Below are positions 24,494 through 36,829 of a stretch of 64,000 nucleotides of DNA, piece after piece. Source of the DNA: Lumnitzera littorea. Its lineage: Eukaryota > Streptophyta > Magnoliopsida > Myrtales > Combretaceae. Both the position numbers and the translations under genes were made by a program. The stretch is from assembly GCA_024138015.1 (NCBI GenBank), contig JAMXBB010000011.1, positions 74,738,199-74,802,198 of the forward strand, given 5' to 3'. Position 1 is the stretch's first letter; the number at the start of each line of letters is the position of its first letter. The notes under the pieces are model-generated. The model was not told the origin of the DNA and ran no database searches. It worked only from the letters and a program-made list of their open reading frames with translations.

Positions 24494-26496
24494 GAGACTG
24501 ATGGGTCGATTAGCAGTGGTATTCCTTCCCCAGGTTTTGAAGAAGCATCAAATAGACAAATTCCAATATTAGGCATTAAGGGTCTACTACTATCATCTGA
24601 TAAGGTAGCTCGCCATATGAAGCAGTTGGATATATCTCCGAATGATCAATTCAGTTGAATGTACCAAGAGGTGACAGAAATAGGGGCAAGAAACAGAAAA
24701 GAATTTTAGTTCTTGTATTTTTCAGAATAATCTTTCATTTTGGAGCTTGTAATAGATACAAGTTATTGAATAAAGCAGTTTTTATGTGTATTCTTGTCTT
24801 TGTATGCTATAAAGCTAGCTCAATTCAAATAGGGGCATTTCAAATGAGTGAAAATGGATAAAGAAAACGTAAACTCGAAACTTAAAACTTTCTACCTAAG
24901 GGAATGATAACACATTACTTGAAAGGTTTAGGATGAAAAGAGACAACCCATATCCTAAACACTAACCCTAGACACACAAGAGAGTTAAGCATCACAACGT
25001 GAGTATTAGGCTCATTCCTTAAAGGAGGTTTGTCTTGAACTTGATACATGTGTTAAAATGATATTAGGCATTCATTTCATTATCCTTAAATACAGTTATC
25101 CCTTGCAAACCCATTTGAACCCTTAAGGGATTTTTCTTAAAATTAACCATACTAAGAACTACCCCAAACTGGGGTGATTAGGAGGTTAAGATCTTTAATC
25201 TAAAGAAAAGGAGTAAACTAACTTATGCTTGCTTTAGTTGTACCAATTTATGAGCAAATATTATTATAGATAATTCAATTTCTTTAGGATGAAGAAGGGT
25301 TTTAGACCATATACACTTCAATCAGGTCTATACTCTTATTTAAACACCTTAAGCCAATGGACTTCTCCTAAACACTCCAAGCCATAAACACTTCTCTTAA
25401 GTTTATATTCTTTGAACCCATGGTTTTAGGGCTTTAAATCCTATTAAGTGAAAACTCAATAATGGAAAGTGACCATCTTGACCCAAAAAAAAAAAGAGAG
25501 AGAAAAAAAAAAGAAGGAAAAAAAGAAAAAAAGAAAGAAAAGAAAAGAAAAAAAAAGAGAAGAAAGAAAAGAAAAAAAAGATTGAAAATCTTAGCAAGGT
25601 GATCACCTTCAAAGAATAGCCAAATTAACAATAAAGCCTAAAATCCAAACTTGTGATGGTATCCAAAGTCTGAACATTATCAATTCCTAAGCCTAAAAGC
25701 AAAGCCCTTACTGTATGATTCCCCCATTATATTACCCTTGATAAAACTCTTTTGACTAAAGAAATAGAATTATCTTAAGCAAAACTTGCTCATAAAACTG
25801 AGATAAGCTCATGTTTAGTTTCTCCTAAGTTCTCGACTTGTAAACCCGGGACTGATTGCATATGATTTCTTCGAAATTGGCTAAGTACATTGATATTCAT
25901 TTGCTAAAACATTGACCAAAAGCCTTACATTGCAAACCTAGAAAAAAACCTATTAATTAACCAGAATGTACCACTTACAAAATAGACTACAATTTTTGGA
26001 ATTGATGCTGAGAGTAAAAACAGACCTATGAGAGTATAAGGAAGTTTAGCTTGACTAAACATTTCAAGTAATAATATCTATCCTTGAGTGGAAAATTGAA
26101 GAGTTAAGCACTTTGTCAAAGACGTGAATGGTCATTTATCCTAAGTTAGAAATCAGTGCTTCTAAAAAAGTTCAAAGATCGTGAATTATGCTCCAGGAAA
26201 TAAGACTAAGAGAATGAGTGATCAATAGGCAAGGGGCAAGCCAACCTCTTATTTGTGATATTTAGAGTTTTTGAAACTTTCTTACTTGTTAGCAACACAA
26301 TTTTCTATCAAAGAGTGTTTTTTGAATTTCTTGACAAAAAATAAAACAAAACAAAATCTTTCAAAAGAGAAATGAAACTTAAAAAAAAAAAAATTATCAA
26401 GAGAGATTTCTTAAAATTTTCAAGGAATCATTAAAATCCCTCAAACTCAAGTCACAAATTAATTTGTCAAAACTCATAGAAGTTTTCTTCCTTCCT
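24494..26496 (+). other. Non-coding interior of the 12.96 kb element
   Basis: No pol domains were found in any frame. It includes a purine-only tract of about 100 bases at 25483-25580 made of A and G blocks; the two K/F-rich minus-strand ORFs over it are low-complexity artefacts. The region lies where pol should be, which supports a gag-only element. Confidence 0.5.
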
Positions 26497-27333
26497 GGAT
26501 CGCTTGCTCAATGGAGCGCCATCCAATCTTATCTAGGATCACTTGCTCAAAGAAGCGTTGTCTTATCTATTCTTTAGTTGAATCGCTTACTTATAGAAGC
26601 GTTATCCTATATATTCCTTTTTAGGATCGCTTGCTCATGTGAACACTATCCTATTTAGTTCTTTGCTAAGATCGCTTGCTCACTTGCCCAAAGGAGCGCT
26701 GTCCTATTCCTTTTACGATCGCTTACTCATGGGAACACTGTCCTATCTATTCCTTAGTTGGATCACTTGCTCATAGGAGTGCCATCCAATCTTTTTTAGA
26801 ATCGCTTACTCAAAAGAGCATTGTCCTATCTTTTGTTGGATCGTCTGCTCATAAGAGCACCATCTAATCTTTTGTAGGATCGCTTGCTCAAAGGAACATT
26901 GTCGTATCTTTAGTTGGATCGCCTGCTCATGGAAGCGCTGTCCTATCTATTCCTTCCTAGGATCACTTACTTATTGGAATGTTGTCCTATCTAGTACTTT
27001 GCTAGGATCACTTACTCAAAAGAACTTTGTCCTATTCCTTTTAGGATCACTTGCTCACGGGAGCGCTATCCTATATATTCCTTAGTTGGATCACCTACTC
27101 ATAGGAGCGTCATCCAATCTTTTCTATGATCGCTTGCTCAAAGGAGCACTATCTTATCTTTTGTTGAATCGTCTGCTCAAAGAAGTGCTGTCCTAGTCTT
27201 TTCTAAGATCGCTTGCTCATAGGAGTGCTATCCTATCTATTCCTCTTTGGATCGCTTACTCAAAGGAGTGTTGTCCAGTCATTTAAAAGATCGCCTGCTC
27301 ATGAGAACGTTGTCTCATGTCATCTTATCTTCT
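26497..27333 (+). repeat. 20-unit minisatellite in the 3' untranslated part of the retrotransposon
   Basis: About 20 head-to-tail units of 38-48 bp, consensus GGATCGCTTGCTCAAAGGAG followed by CGCTGTCCTATC and a variable T-rich spacer. Most units contain the short inverted repeat GCTC/GAGC. Unit length varies through the spacer (none, CTATTCCTTA or TTTGTT types), with the types interleaved, which suggests higher-order duplication. It ends 250 bp before the 3' LTR. Ogre/Tat elements are known for variable tandem repeats in this position. Confidence 0.88.
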
Positions 27334-27584
27334 CTTTGAAAGATTTATCCTTTCAAGCAATTCATCCTAAAAGAGATCTATCCTCTTTGGATTATCCACT
27401 AGACCAAAACATTTCAAGTCTTAAAGAGATCTATCCTCTTCAGATTATCCACCAAAACAAGTTTTTTTAATCTTGAAGTGATTTATCATCTTCAGATTAT
27501 CTAAGTCGGGTCTAGCAAAAATAGATATCTCTATTGTCTTTGTAGTGAAGTTCTAATCAAACTTCACTATGAAAAGGTAGCAGC
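27334..27584 (+). repeat. Three short direct repeats before the 3' LTR
   Basis: About three units of roughly 65 bp built on AAGAGATCTATCCTCTT and AGATTATCCAC lie between the minisatellite and the LTR. A weak purine tract GAAAAGGTAGCAGC directly precedes the LTR start. Confidence 0.55.
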
Positions 27585-29512
27585 TGTAAACACTTCATTT
27601 TTGCCATTTTTATTTTAGTTGAGCTAGGTTAATAAAAATAAAAAAAAAATAATAAATATAACAAAAAATAAAAAAAAAATAAAAACGAAAATTAAAAAGA
27701 AAAAAAAAAGAGAATCGTATCATATCAAATCGAATCGTTTCAAGTTAAGTCGTAACATATCGAATCGAATCATGATGAGTCAAGTCGAGTTGTATCGACT
27801 TAAGTCAAATCATATTGAGTCACATCGGATTGTTTAATATCAAATCGAATGATCATATGTGATTAATTTAATAAATCATTAAGTCATTTGAGAGTTGAGT
27901 TTTATTAAAATAATTTTAGCCCAGTTCAATTTAAAATAGAATTTTATCTAATTTATATTAGGCTAGAATGGACTTAGAGCTTATTAAATAAGTTGTTGGG
28001 CTATAACAAGATTGGACTGGATCAAGCTTTGAAAAATGGAAAGCTCGAATTAAGTAGGGTTTCTAAAAGTTAGGGCAAATCTTCAAAGAATCATTATTGA
28101 ATCTTCTGTATCTTCGGTATGAAAGATATAGTTGTTGGTTTATAAATAAAGATTTAACGGTTGAGTTAAGGACACATTTTTTTATTCCCACAATTAATTC
28201 CAACTTTCCACCATACAAATTCAGGTGAATTCCAACTTTCCATAATCCCAATCTCCTGATAACCAAATTTCTAATCCTCAACAAAGTCTTGACGTCTACA
28301 ATTCCAAATTTTCGAAAACCAAATCTCTAAATTCTGAATTTTCAATCTCCTGACAACCAAATTTCCAATCCATGCATGCCCTAACAACTCACTAATCCAA
28401 TCTACGTCACAAACACAATTAGATCACGCATGACGTATAAGTAAAATTATTCTATTTTATTTATTATTATTATTATTATTTAGTTAAATTGAGTTTTTAG
28501 TAAAATTGTGTTTTTTTGAAAAGATAAACGTACCCTTTATCATATCTTGCAGATGAGATACGTATCTAGATTGTATCGAGATACGTATTTTACGGTTGAA
28601 ATTTGGAAAAGATACATATCGAAATACGTATCATGCGGTTGAGATACATATTTTGTGGTTAAGATTTTAAAAAAGATACGTATTGAGATATATATCTTGC
28701 GGTTATAATCTAGAAAAGATACGTATTTTATAATTAAGATTTAGAAAAAATACATATCTGTTAAGATTTGAAAATATATGCATGAAGATATATATTTATA
28801 TCATATCTTTAACATATCTTATAATTGGAATTTAGAAAAGATATTTTTTATACGTAATGGTTTTTTAAATAAAAAAAAATCTTAATCGGGGTTTTTAAAA
28901 GATTTAGTTAGTTAGGGTTTTCTCATATTCGTGAAAATTAGATTTCTTAGGTTTTTTTTTTAAATAATAAATTGTTAAAAAGTATAAACCCGGCTCGGTT
29001 TTCAAAATTAAAATAATCTACCCACTAAAAATTTTATAAAAAGAGAACTACAGCCCGTTTGATCTCAAATAACAATTACATAGGCATCTTTGGGGCATCT
29101 GCATAAAAAAATAAAATAAAATAAAAAACTTTTTTCCCTTTTTCTTAGAAATTCGTAATAAAAAAATAATAAAAATCACTTTAGTTATCTTTTGCTTATA
29201 TAGGTATATTTTTAGCATTTTTAGAAAATTATAAAAATAAAAGTTCATCAATTTTTCTTTAGTTTTTACACGGTGACTTAGTTTTAATAAGTTAGCCTCC
29301 AAACTCGGTCTTTGCTAGTTATTTATTCTAAAAATCATTTTTTTAGAAAATACGCTAAAAACCCTAATTTCATTTTTTACCAGTTAAACTGGTTAGCAAC
29401 TCTAATTTTTAAATTTTTTAAAACATTTTTTTAATTTAATGTCGAATAATTTATATTAAGTAAGCTAAGCTTGATATAAGTTAAATTAAGAAAACTAAAA
29501 TAAGGCTCAACA
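27585..29512 (+). repeat. 3' LTR of the 12.96 kb element
   Basis: Homologous to 16557-18597. It has fewer GAGTCAAGTCGAAT-type units (about 6 at 27716-27830), and its palindrome array lies at 28550-28850. Terminal CAACA is followed by the duplication AACTA. Confidence 0.88.
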
Positions 29513-30089
29513 AACTAGTTTTTCTCAACTTAAAAAAAAATTATTTAGTTGGCGATTGTGTATAAAAGGCAAGGGTTCCTTCTAAAGGGACTCCAAAGAG
29601 AGCATATCCTCATGTGTACCCAATCTTGATTGAGGAAAGAGTGTTTAAAAGGTGGTTGATTGGGAATAGGGTAAAGGATGTAAAGAGAAAACTTACTTTT
29701 ATGAAATTTTGAGATTTATAATCATTCACTTATTATCAAATTACAGTGTTTACTTCCTTCCATCATATTGTGTTTTTTACACTATCAACATTGATATCCA
29801 GCATTAGACTCCAAAAGGGTACAGTACACCATTTCTTCAATCCTAATTTTATTTTATTTTTATTGTTCTATTTATATCACCAAACTTATATGTATTATTA
29901 GATATTATTTTTTTGTTTTTTTTTTTAAATGAATGAGAGAAGAATGAAATTTTTGTTGTGTAAATTTTAAGAAGAATGTTTTAGTTGATGTGCATTTGCT
30001 TATTGTTAATTGTAGAACCAAGTATTAAATTATACAATTTCTACATGGTTTGGTTAATAAAAAAATCAAGTCACTCGAGCCATGACACA

Positions 30090-30470
30090 AAAGAATATAT
30101 ATTAAATTGTATTAATATATATTAATATAGTCATAAGGACAATTAAAGAATATGATATATATATGAATACAATTTTAATGATGGTCAAACTATATTAGTC
30201 CAATATTAACCATACCAACATATATTGATATGACCTTATATATACATATTATTATAGACAAACCATATTAATACAATAAAAATAATTGTCAAACAATAAT
30301 AACATAGTGATAATGTCAAACAAATAATACTAATATATCTTAATTCAATAATGATGAAGTAAAACAATATTAATACATATTAACACAATAATAATGATGA
30401 TCAAACTATATTACTGTACATTAATATAGTGATATTTATAGTTAAATTATATTAATTCATATTTTTTGGC
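30090..30470 (+). repeat. Degenerate AT-rich tandem repeat
   Basis: Recurring blocks of the kind AATGATGGTCAAACTATATTA and ATATTAATATAGT at roughly 55-70 bp intervals, for example near 30175, 30290, 30350 and 30395. Divergence is high and unit borders are not sharp. Confidence 0.4.
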
Positions 30471-32195
30471 TATTATATTAAGCTAAAACTTCATGTTGAG
30501 TTGCACACCTCTTTATAATATTCATCCGTTATTTATTATCTATTATTATTAAGTAAATACCTCTACTTTTAGACTCCATATTGCTTGAAAATAATATTTT
30601 ACATTAAATATACCATTACATTAAGTACTCTTTTTAAGTTTTACTCATATTTTACCCATATCACATCTCCTCATATTTTTGTGGATATGGTCACAAATTT
30701 GTTTATATTCCTTGATTAAAAGAATTAGAACACCAATATTAATTTTGAGTATAATTTGAAAAATTATTAAAAATTGTTACAATGAATTAACCTTTTTTTT
30801 CTTTTGACCAACTATACTATATATAACGACTTGGGAAAAAATGAAAGATTCTAACATGATACATCCCATTAGGAGACTGTTATTTATATCACTAGGCTGC
30901 AATGATTTTGGCAACTTAATGATTTATTTGTTATTACTAAGAAAATACCTTCTCTTTTGGACTCTACAACCCTTTAAAATAATATTTTTCATTAAGTTAT
31001 ATCATTTAGTATTATTTTTAAGGTTTATTTACATTTTACCATGCTAAATCTTTACCTATTTTAAGGATTTAATATTGATTCAACTTGACAAGTATCAATG
31101 TCAATTAATGGTAGAATTTAAGGAAATCTAATAATAACACCACAAAATAAAAAGTACAATAAAAAATATCAATAATTTTTTGTTATATTGAATAAAGAAG
31201 TTAAATGTCAAAATTTATTTAACATTGAAAGTTTTATTTCATTAAATAGATATGAAAACTTAATTTAATTAATTTATGGATATTAATAGTACACATATTA
31301 GTAGAAATTTATGAAAATCGAGATGTATAAGTGAAAACATGAAACAGATGAAAATATAAAATAAGAAACGAGTTGTAATTCTTCCATAACACAAATCTTT
31401 TATTGCATGTACTATATATAATATGAAAAGATGACATGAAATAATACAATTTTTTTTATTTCGTGTAGTATCTAAATATGGAATAAAAATTGATAATCAT
31501 ATGTAATCAACATATAATACATTCATACAATTACATGATAGTGATTATACCATATATTTAACAATTACATAGTGTTGACTACACTATATATAGCATCAAA
31601 AAATGTCGATTACCATATGTTGGATTTTCTTTTCTTTTTTTCTAATTATGCATCTAAAATACATTACCTTTCATTGAAAAATGGTTTTTATTGAGGAGTG
31701 TCGATTTTAATTTAAAGGGTTGCAAGTTTTCCATAATGACTTAGATATTATTAGAAAGCAGAAGCCTATTTTGTTCATTTTCTTATAGGTTATCAACCTT
31801 TTTGTTTAGTGTTTACTTTATTCCAGTTTTATGATTTGTTTCTCATAATGCTCCCACAAGATATTTACCTTTATATTTTTGTTACATATGAACTTTTTGC
31901 AACTATTCCTATGCTTTTAATTTTAGATGTATTTAGTCTCGAAAAGCAAAGTCTAATTTTACCAACGTTTTTGCAATTATATTATTAGTAGCACAATTAT
32001 AAAAATATCATCAATATTAAAAGCATATAAGATTAGTCTCATATTAATATCAATATTTAGAGGAGAAAATAGAATAAATCTCTCCTTAACTAAAACAACA
32101 TTATTTTTTAATAGCATTATTTTCACTGCTAATTCTACTTCTAAAAATAATTTCATAATTTATATTATTAGTTTAGTGATTTTATTTTTGGCTTT

Positions 32196-32815
32196 ATACA
32201 CACACATTGCAAGGTGTGCATTTACTAATTATATCATATCATATTATAATATATAATTTTGGAAGCTTATTTCTTTTTTTGTATTCCTTCTTTTTATTTC
32301 ATCATTAATGTATTTTCATAATTTTATTTATTAAATCATATCATATTATCATATCAAATTATAGTATATAGTTTTGAAAGGTCTTTCCTTTTTTTATATT
32401 CCTTCTTTCTCATGTCTTTTTTTTTTCGTAATCCAATTAATATCATTCAAATACACTACAAACCAAAAGTCCACAAAACATGTCCTTCTTTTTCATGTCA
32501 TGATTAATACATTTCCTTTTTTATTTATCAAATTATATTATAATATTTGTCTTTGAAAGCATTTTTCTATTCCTTCTTTTTCATTTCATCATTAATATAT
32601 TTCCTTTTATATTTATCAATCATATTATAATATATAGTTTTGGAAACTCTTTCATTTTTTATATCTCATCCTTTTATGGTTTCATTGATGTGTTTTCATA
32701 ATTTTTTATTATATCATATCATTTTATAATATATAGTTTTGAAAACTCTTTTCTTTTTTGCATCTCATGTTTTTTATTTCATCATTAATGCATTTCCATA
32801 ATCAACTTTATATTT
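32196..32815 (+). repeat. Five-unit degenerate tandem repeat
   Basis: Five copies of a block containing TATAATATATAGTTTTGGAA, TTCTTTTT and CATCATTAATG, with TTTTGGAA/TTTTGAAA cores near 32255, 32370, 32547, 32635 and 32735. Spacing varies from about 90 to 175 bp. Confidence 0.6.
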
Positions 32816-33267
32816 GTTTATGGTATTTAATTATATTTACTTTCCATTATAGTTACCATTGATTTTAAATATTTACTTAGCACAACTAATTACTTACTAT
32901 CATATTTTGGTCAATTGTTAATATTTATTCATATTTATTTTATTCCCATTTATCGATTTTATTTATTATATATATCCATTGTAAATAAGTTATGGAGCTA
33001 TTATTCTCACCTCTTCTATTTCTCTCTCTTCTACTGTTCTCTTCTTTGGTTTCTTTCTATTTCTTAAATGATTCTATGTAAAGAAGAGTAATATATTTAT
33101 TCATACTATTGTTTTTCCCTTTTATTTAGAAAATCAATAAAACAAATTGAGTTTCTAATAAAAGATTGAGGCTAAATATCATGATGTATTAGCATAAAGA
33201 ATAAATTGTTTAGCTTTAAAGCATAGAAAGTTATAAAAAAATAATTGAAATTATATAAGTTGGTTAA

Positions 33268-34126
33268 TGTTGACACCTATTTCTTACCCGAACTAAGGCC
33301 CATTACAAAGGATGTTGAAGAGCACCTTGAGCAAGCAACGAGCTTACATATTACAATGCAACTCTTTTGCAAGACCATGAGCTCGCGCCAATGAAGATAT
33401 GAGCTATGGGAGAGCCCTTCCTCCATATTACAACTTGCTTGGCAAGCCAAATAACAATTTTTGAAGCAGGACACGCTCCAACTGTCGAGCTAGCATACAT
33501 TAATCATCTAGTTTGGGGCTCAACTCACCCTCAATCAAGCATCAACTAATCCCTTCCTTAGCATCTCAACCCGAATTTTGTCTTTAACGCCTATTCTCCA
33601 TTGCAACTCATTAATGAGCGCCTGACATCCATGATATGGCTAGCATACCGGACAACCCCTATAGCTATTAGGTCTCTAAGCTGTACATTTGGTAGTTTGG
33701 TCAGCCACAACATACCGTCCGTAGTGAAGCTCAATCTCTACCGCAGAGTACACTATTTACCGATAGCCAGTATGAACAAACCACTAATCGCCATATATCT
33801 AGGTAACCCACGTAAAAGGTGCCAAATACTAGGAAGTAAGAGGGCCTTATTTTTCACTCTCTAAGAACCTTTCTCCTCTCCTTATCTCCTGATTTGAGCT
33901 TAAAACATTAAACACACATTAGGCGAGTAAGGTCCCTTAAGTCCTTGGTGTTAGTCTCCCTTTTCTTCTTGGTCCTCCTTGCTAACTTAAGTGTCGGAGG
34001 GCTCTTATGGCCACACCAACATGGGGCTTTTTGTAGGTATCGAGGAACAGGAGTTAAAGCCCAAGCCCTCTCGAACTAGACTACATGCGAGCCCATACAT
34101 CTTAGTTGGCCTAACTACGACCAACA
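33268..34126 (+). mobile_element. Probable 5' LTR of a Tat-type element
   Basis: It starts TGTTGACACC and ends CCAACA, directly followed by TTTTGGCGCTCGCCG, the hallmark TTGGCGCC-type motif at the start of the interior of many Tat/Athila-group elements, and then by a Tat-type gag. No second copy of this LTR is in the window, so the LTR call rests on its ends and context. Confidence 0.55.
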
Positions 34127-34153
34127 TTTTGGCGCTCGCCGTTTAAGGCCACC

Positions 34154-35600
34154 ATGAAAACAATGGCTAAAAGCAAGAATGATAACCCCCAAGCCTCCTA
34201 AATGGGAGATACTAACACATCCTAATACAATGAAGGTGACCAAACACTTCCACCATCTCAAAATGAAAATGCCAAAGTCCAACAGCTTAGGTTAATTGTC
34301 TAGTAAATGCTTGAAGAAAACCAAAAATATCATTAATTTGCTGCAACCTTGCACAAAGATGTTACATTACTCAAAAATGCATCTTAAAAGCATCTAAATG
34401 AAGAGGTAACTATCAAATCCTCTTCACAACTAGCAAAAAGGACGACCTATGCACTACATGCCTCATGCATTCACGTAAGTAGATTCAGCACAATCACTAA
34501 AAATAAGAAGACTTGCATGAAAGGCTAAACCGCAACCGTAGCAAAACACACGCAGAAGGCAAACGCACAACGACAAGTAAGCCGATCGACAGCCTATCAC
34601 TAAGGCCATCACCAAAGGATTATAAAGACATGAACATAGATGAGCTTAATGAATACATACGCTGTAACTCCAGTATGTGCAACCAGAAGAAAGTTGAATT
34701 GTTCGTGCAGGTGTCGCGTTCTACATCGATAAAAAGCCTATTCATTTCTTCAATCCTTGAGGAAACGCTCCCCACAGGCGCAAGACTACCACATTTGAAC
34801 ACTTACAATGGCTCTATCAATCTAGACGATCACCTTATACACTTCTGAAGAATTATGAGCCTTCACAACTTCTCAAATGTCATCATGTGTAAAGCCTACC
34901 CCAACACGCTAGCAAAAGCTACTTTGCTCTGGTTTAACACCCTTATCGAGGCATTTATTAGTTCATTTGATGATCGAGGAAGTAGATTTAACAACACTTC
35001 TTCAGTTCCTGAGTCCTACGAAGAGCTCTACAATGTTAAGTAATGTCCCAACGAGACCTTGTGAGCATACCTTGAATGCTTACTAAACAAAGTTGCAAGT
35101 TTCCAAGTTGGACACAAGAATGGTCTTATAAGCACCCCTAACTGGCATAGACCCTATTGAAAAGCTTTTCAACAGAGTATCATTGGATAAGCCTGAATCC
35201 TTCAATGAATTAATGAAAGTAGCTAAGAAATATGTAGCTCAAGAAGATGCCATCAAAGCTTGTTTTGAAGTGGAAAAGAGCATATGCATTTTGGTAAAGG
35301 ACCGCCTGGGACCTCACGATCCTAAACTACAACCCCTACACAAGCAAAGCGTGAGAAGCAAAGGCATAAATTCTAAGACCACCTTGTACACACCCCTAAC
35401 CTGACCACTCAGCAAAATCATGTACAAAGTTTGAGAGTGACTCTTAAGACCACCCAACATTCGTGAAATGTTAGAAGTGGTGAACTTAGGGAAATATTGT
35501 GACAACAATAGGGTATACAGACACAACGCTAATGAGTGTCACCACCTCAAGAATATAGTTGAAGGCCTATCGACCACTTTGTTGCAAATGAGAAGAACCA
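34154..35600 (+). pseudogene. Tat-type gag relic
   Basis: After an ATG at 34154, a stretch with frame changes gives a segment open at 34513-34845 (LRPSPKDYKDMNIDELNEYI ... PTGARLPHLNTYNGSINLDDH), the gag motif of a Pro-Phe region followed by P.L..Y.G..DP..H. It goes on as SNVIMCKAYPNTLAKATLLW with FNTLIEAFISSFDD (34870-34980) and ends in a zinc-knuckle-like YCDNNRVYRHNANECHHLK near 35499-35555. The order is capsid then knuckle, as in Tat gag. Many stops. No pol follows before 36.1 kb. Confidence 0.7.
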
Positions 35601-36099
35601 AATCCAATGCTTAATCCAGCGTTGCCAAGTACATCACCAGTAGCAATATTACAGCCAATAGGTTAGTGTCACCATGGACAAACAGAGTCGAAGGGGGGTG
35701 ACAAAGCCAGATCAACACCATATTCAGTGACTAATGGATTACTGACCTCCAAACCCATCACTCATGCTTACCTCTAAGGCCTCTAATCTCTAATCAGGAG
35801 GATTATCTCTTGTCAGCTTACTAAGGATAAGCTCTTATACATGGAAGAGCTGTAGGTGAACTCTCTAAGGGCCCAGCTTAGACACACCCTACTTTACTCA
35901 AACTCTTACCCAGTTGTTGACCAGCCAAATGCCAAAGTCAACTTACTAAGTGGCAAGGCCAACCTGTTAAGTATCAAGTCCAAGGTCATTATACACCGAA
36001 CCTTACTCTTCCAGCCTACAGAACTACAACGTCATTCAATCGCCTCAGTAACTCCAAGCACAGTTCCTCAACAGTAGCCTCTACATCATTTTAGCTTAG
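35601..36099 (+). other. Decayed interior downstream of the Tat-type gag
   Basis: No recognisable domain. One 73-codon ORF at 35856-36074 has no family signal. Presumably the remains of the same element. Confidence 0.35.
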
Positions 36100-36658
36100 C
36101 TATACTGTCCCAAAACCCCAGAATATGGAGCCATTGACAAGTTGCCACTTATTCCTTACTTTTTTGACACTTGTACTATATTTCTTTTTATCCTTTATCA
36201 TATTTACCATTTTTCAAACATATTAGCAATCTTTTTCTTATATTATCTTTTATGTAATTTTCCATTATTGTATTATTGCCCTAAAGGACTTATTATAAAT
36301 AGTCCTTACTATAGCCACAATTATCTTACATGGTAGAATTTAATGAATATTCTTGTTCTTGCGAGCTACCATTCTCCACGTAACATTTTCTCCTACACTT
36401 TTATCTACTCTTGTCGAGTGGCTCGAGATTAGTGGCAAGTGAACCTTAACATTAGCTTATGCATCATATCAAGTGAAGTACTAAGTCATGATATGTTCGT
36501 TGGCACACCATATTCTCCAAGTAGCTTTACGGAAGCTACCATGTTTGTCGTCTTTTCTTCTATTACTTCATTCTTCGATACTTCAAAGGACCTATTGTTA
36601 CTGCTTCCTACAGTAAGCCCTAGTGATCAACTCAGCTCTTAGGTACATCATATAATCC
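36100..36658 (+). mobile_element. LTR-like segment before the gag-pol relic
   Basis: A TATA-like TATTATAAATAGTCC at 36287-36301 is followed by a CT-rich R/U5-like stretch. The sequence ends at the primer-site-like TAGTATCAAGGC. Its layout and some blocks resemble 52300-52620. Its own 5' border is not resolved. Confidence 0.4.
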
Positions 36659-36670
36659 TAGTATCAAGGC
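36659..36670 (+). other. Probable primer binding site
   Basis: TAGTATCAAGGC resembles TGGTATCAGAGC, the tRNA-iMet complementary primer site of many plant gypsy and copia elements. It lies between the LTR-like segment and the gag relic. Confidence 0.45.
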
Positions 36671-36829
36671 TTGAAATTGCGACCGAAAGGTTAGTATTGC
36701 AGTAGTTCTTGTTATAGTGTATATTTTGTTATACTCTATTTCTCAAGTGGAAAAACAAAGCAAGTTCTTAATTCACTATGTGATATCTTATTTGGAAAGT
36801 TGTGAGTAATCTTTTATTAAATAATAGAA

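Larger units (their letters stand above)
16557..29512 (+). mobile_element. Gag-only Tat-type LTR retrotransposon, 12.96 kb, with target duplication
   Basis: Two direct LTRs (16557-18597 and 27585-29512) start TGTAGACACC and TGTAAACACT and end GACCA and CAACA. The element is flanked by a perfect 5-bp target duplication AACTA (16552-16556 and 29513-29517). The interior holds a decayed gag (22720-24493), a nested solo LTR (19937-22462) and a minisatellite before the 3' LTR. No protease, reverse transcriptase, RNase H or integrase is visible, so mobilisation would have needed another element's enzymes (a large retrotransposon derivative). The LTR start and the shared GCGACTCC core resemble family A LTRs, which suggests one Tat clade; that assignment rests on gag and LTR features. 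Confidence 0.9.
29518..33267. other. AT-rich intergenic DNA, no gene seen
   Basis: Very AT-rich sequence without domain-level homology in any frame. The ORFs at 30841-31047 and 32374-32556 are low-complexity and not supported. A TATAAAAG at 29570 has no gene behind it. Two degenerate tandem-repeat zones are annotated separately. Confidence 0.5.

Noticed and set aside
25403..25631. Two F/S-rich minus-strand ORFs
   Set aside because: They are translations of a purine-only tract and low-complexity sequence.
26497..27333. CRISPR-like array
   Set aside because: Units are contiguous, diverged and without unique spacers, and the context is a eukaryotic retrotransposon; it is a minisatellite.
32374..32556. 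60-codon ORF in AT-rich DNA
   Set aside because: It lies in a degenerate tandem repeat and has no conserved feature.
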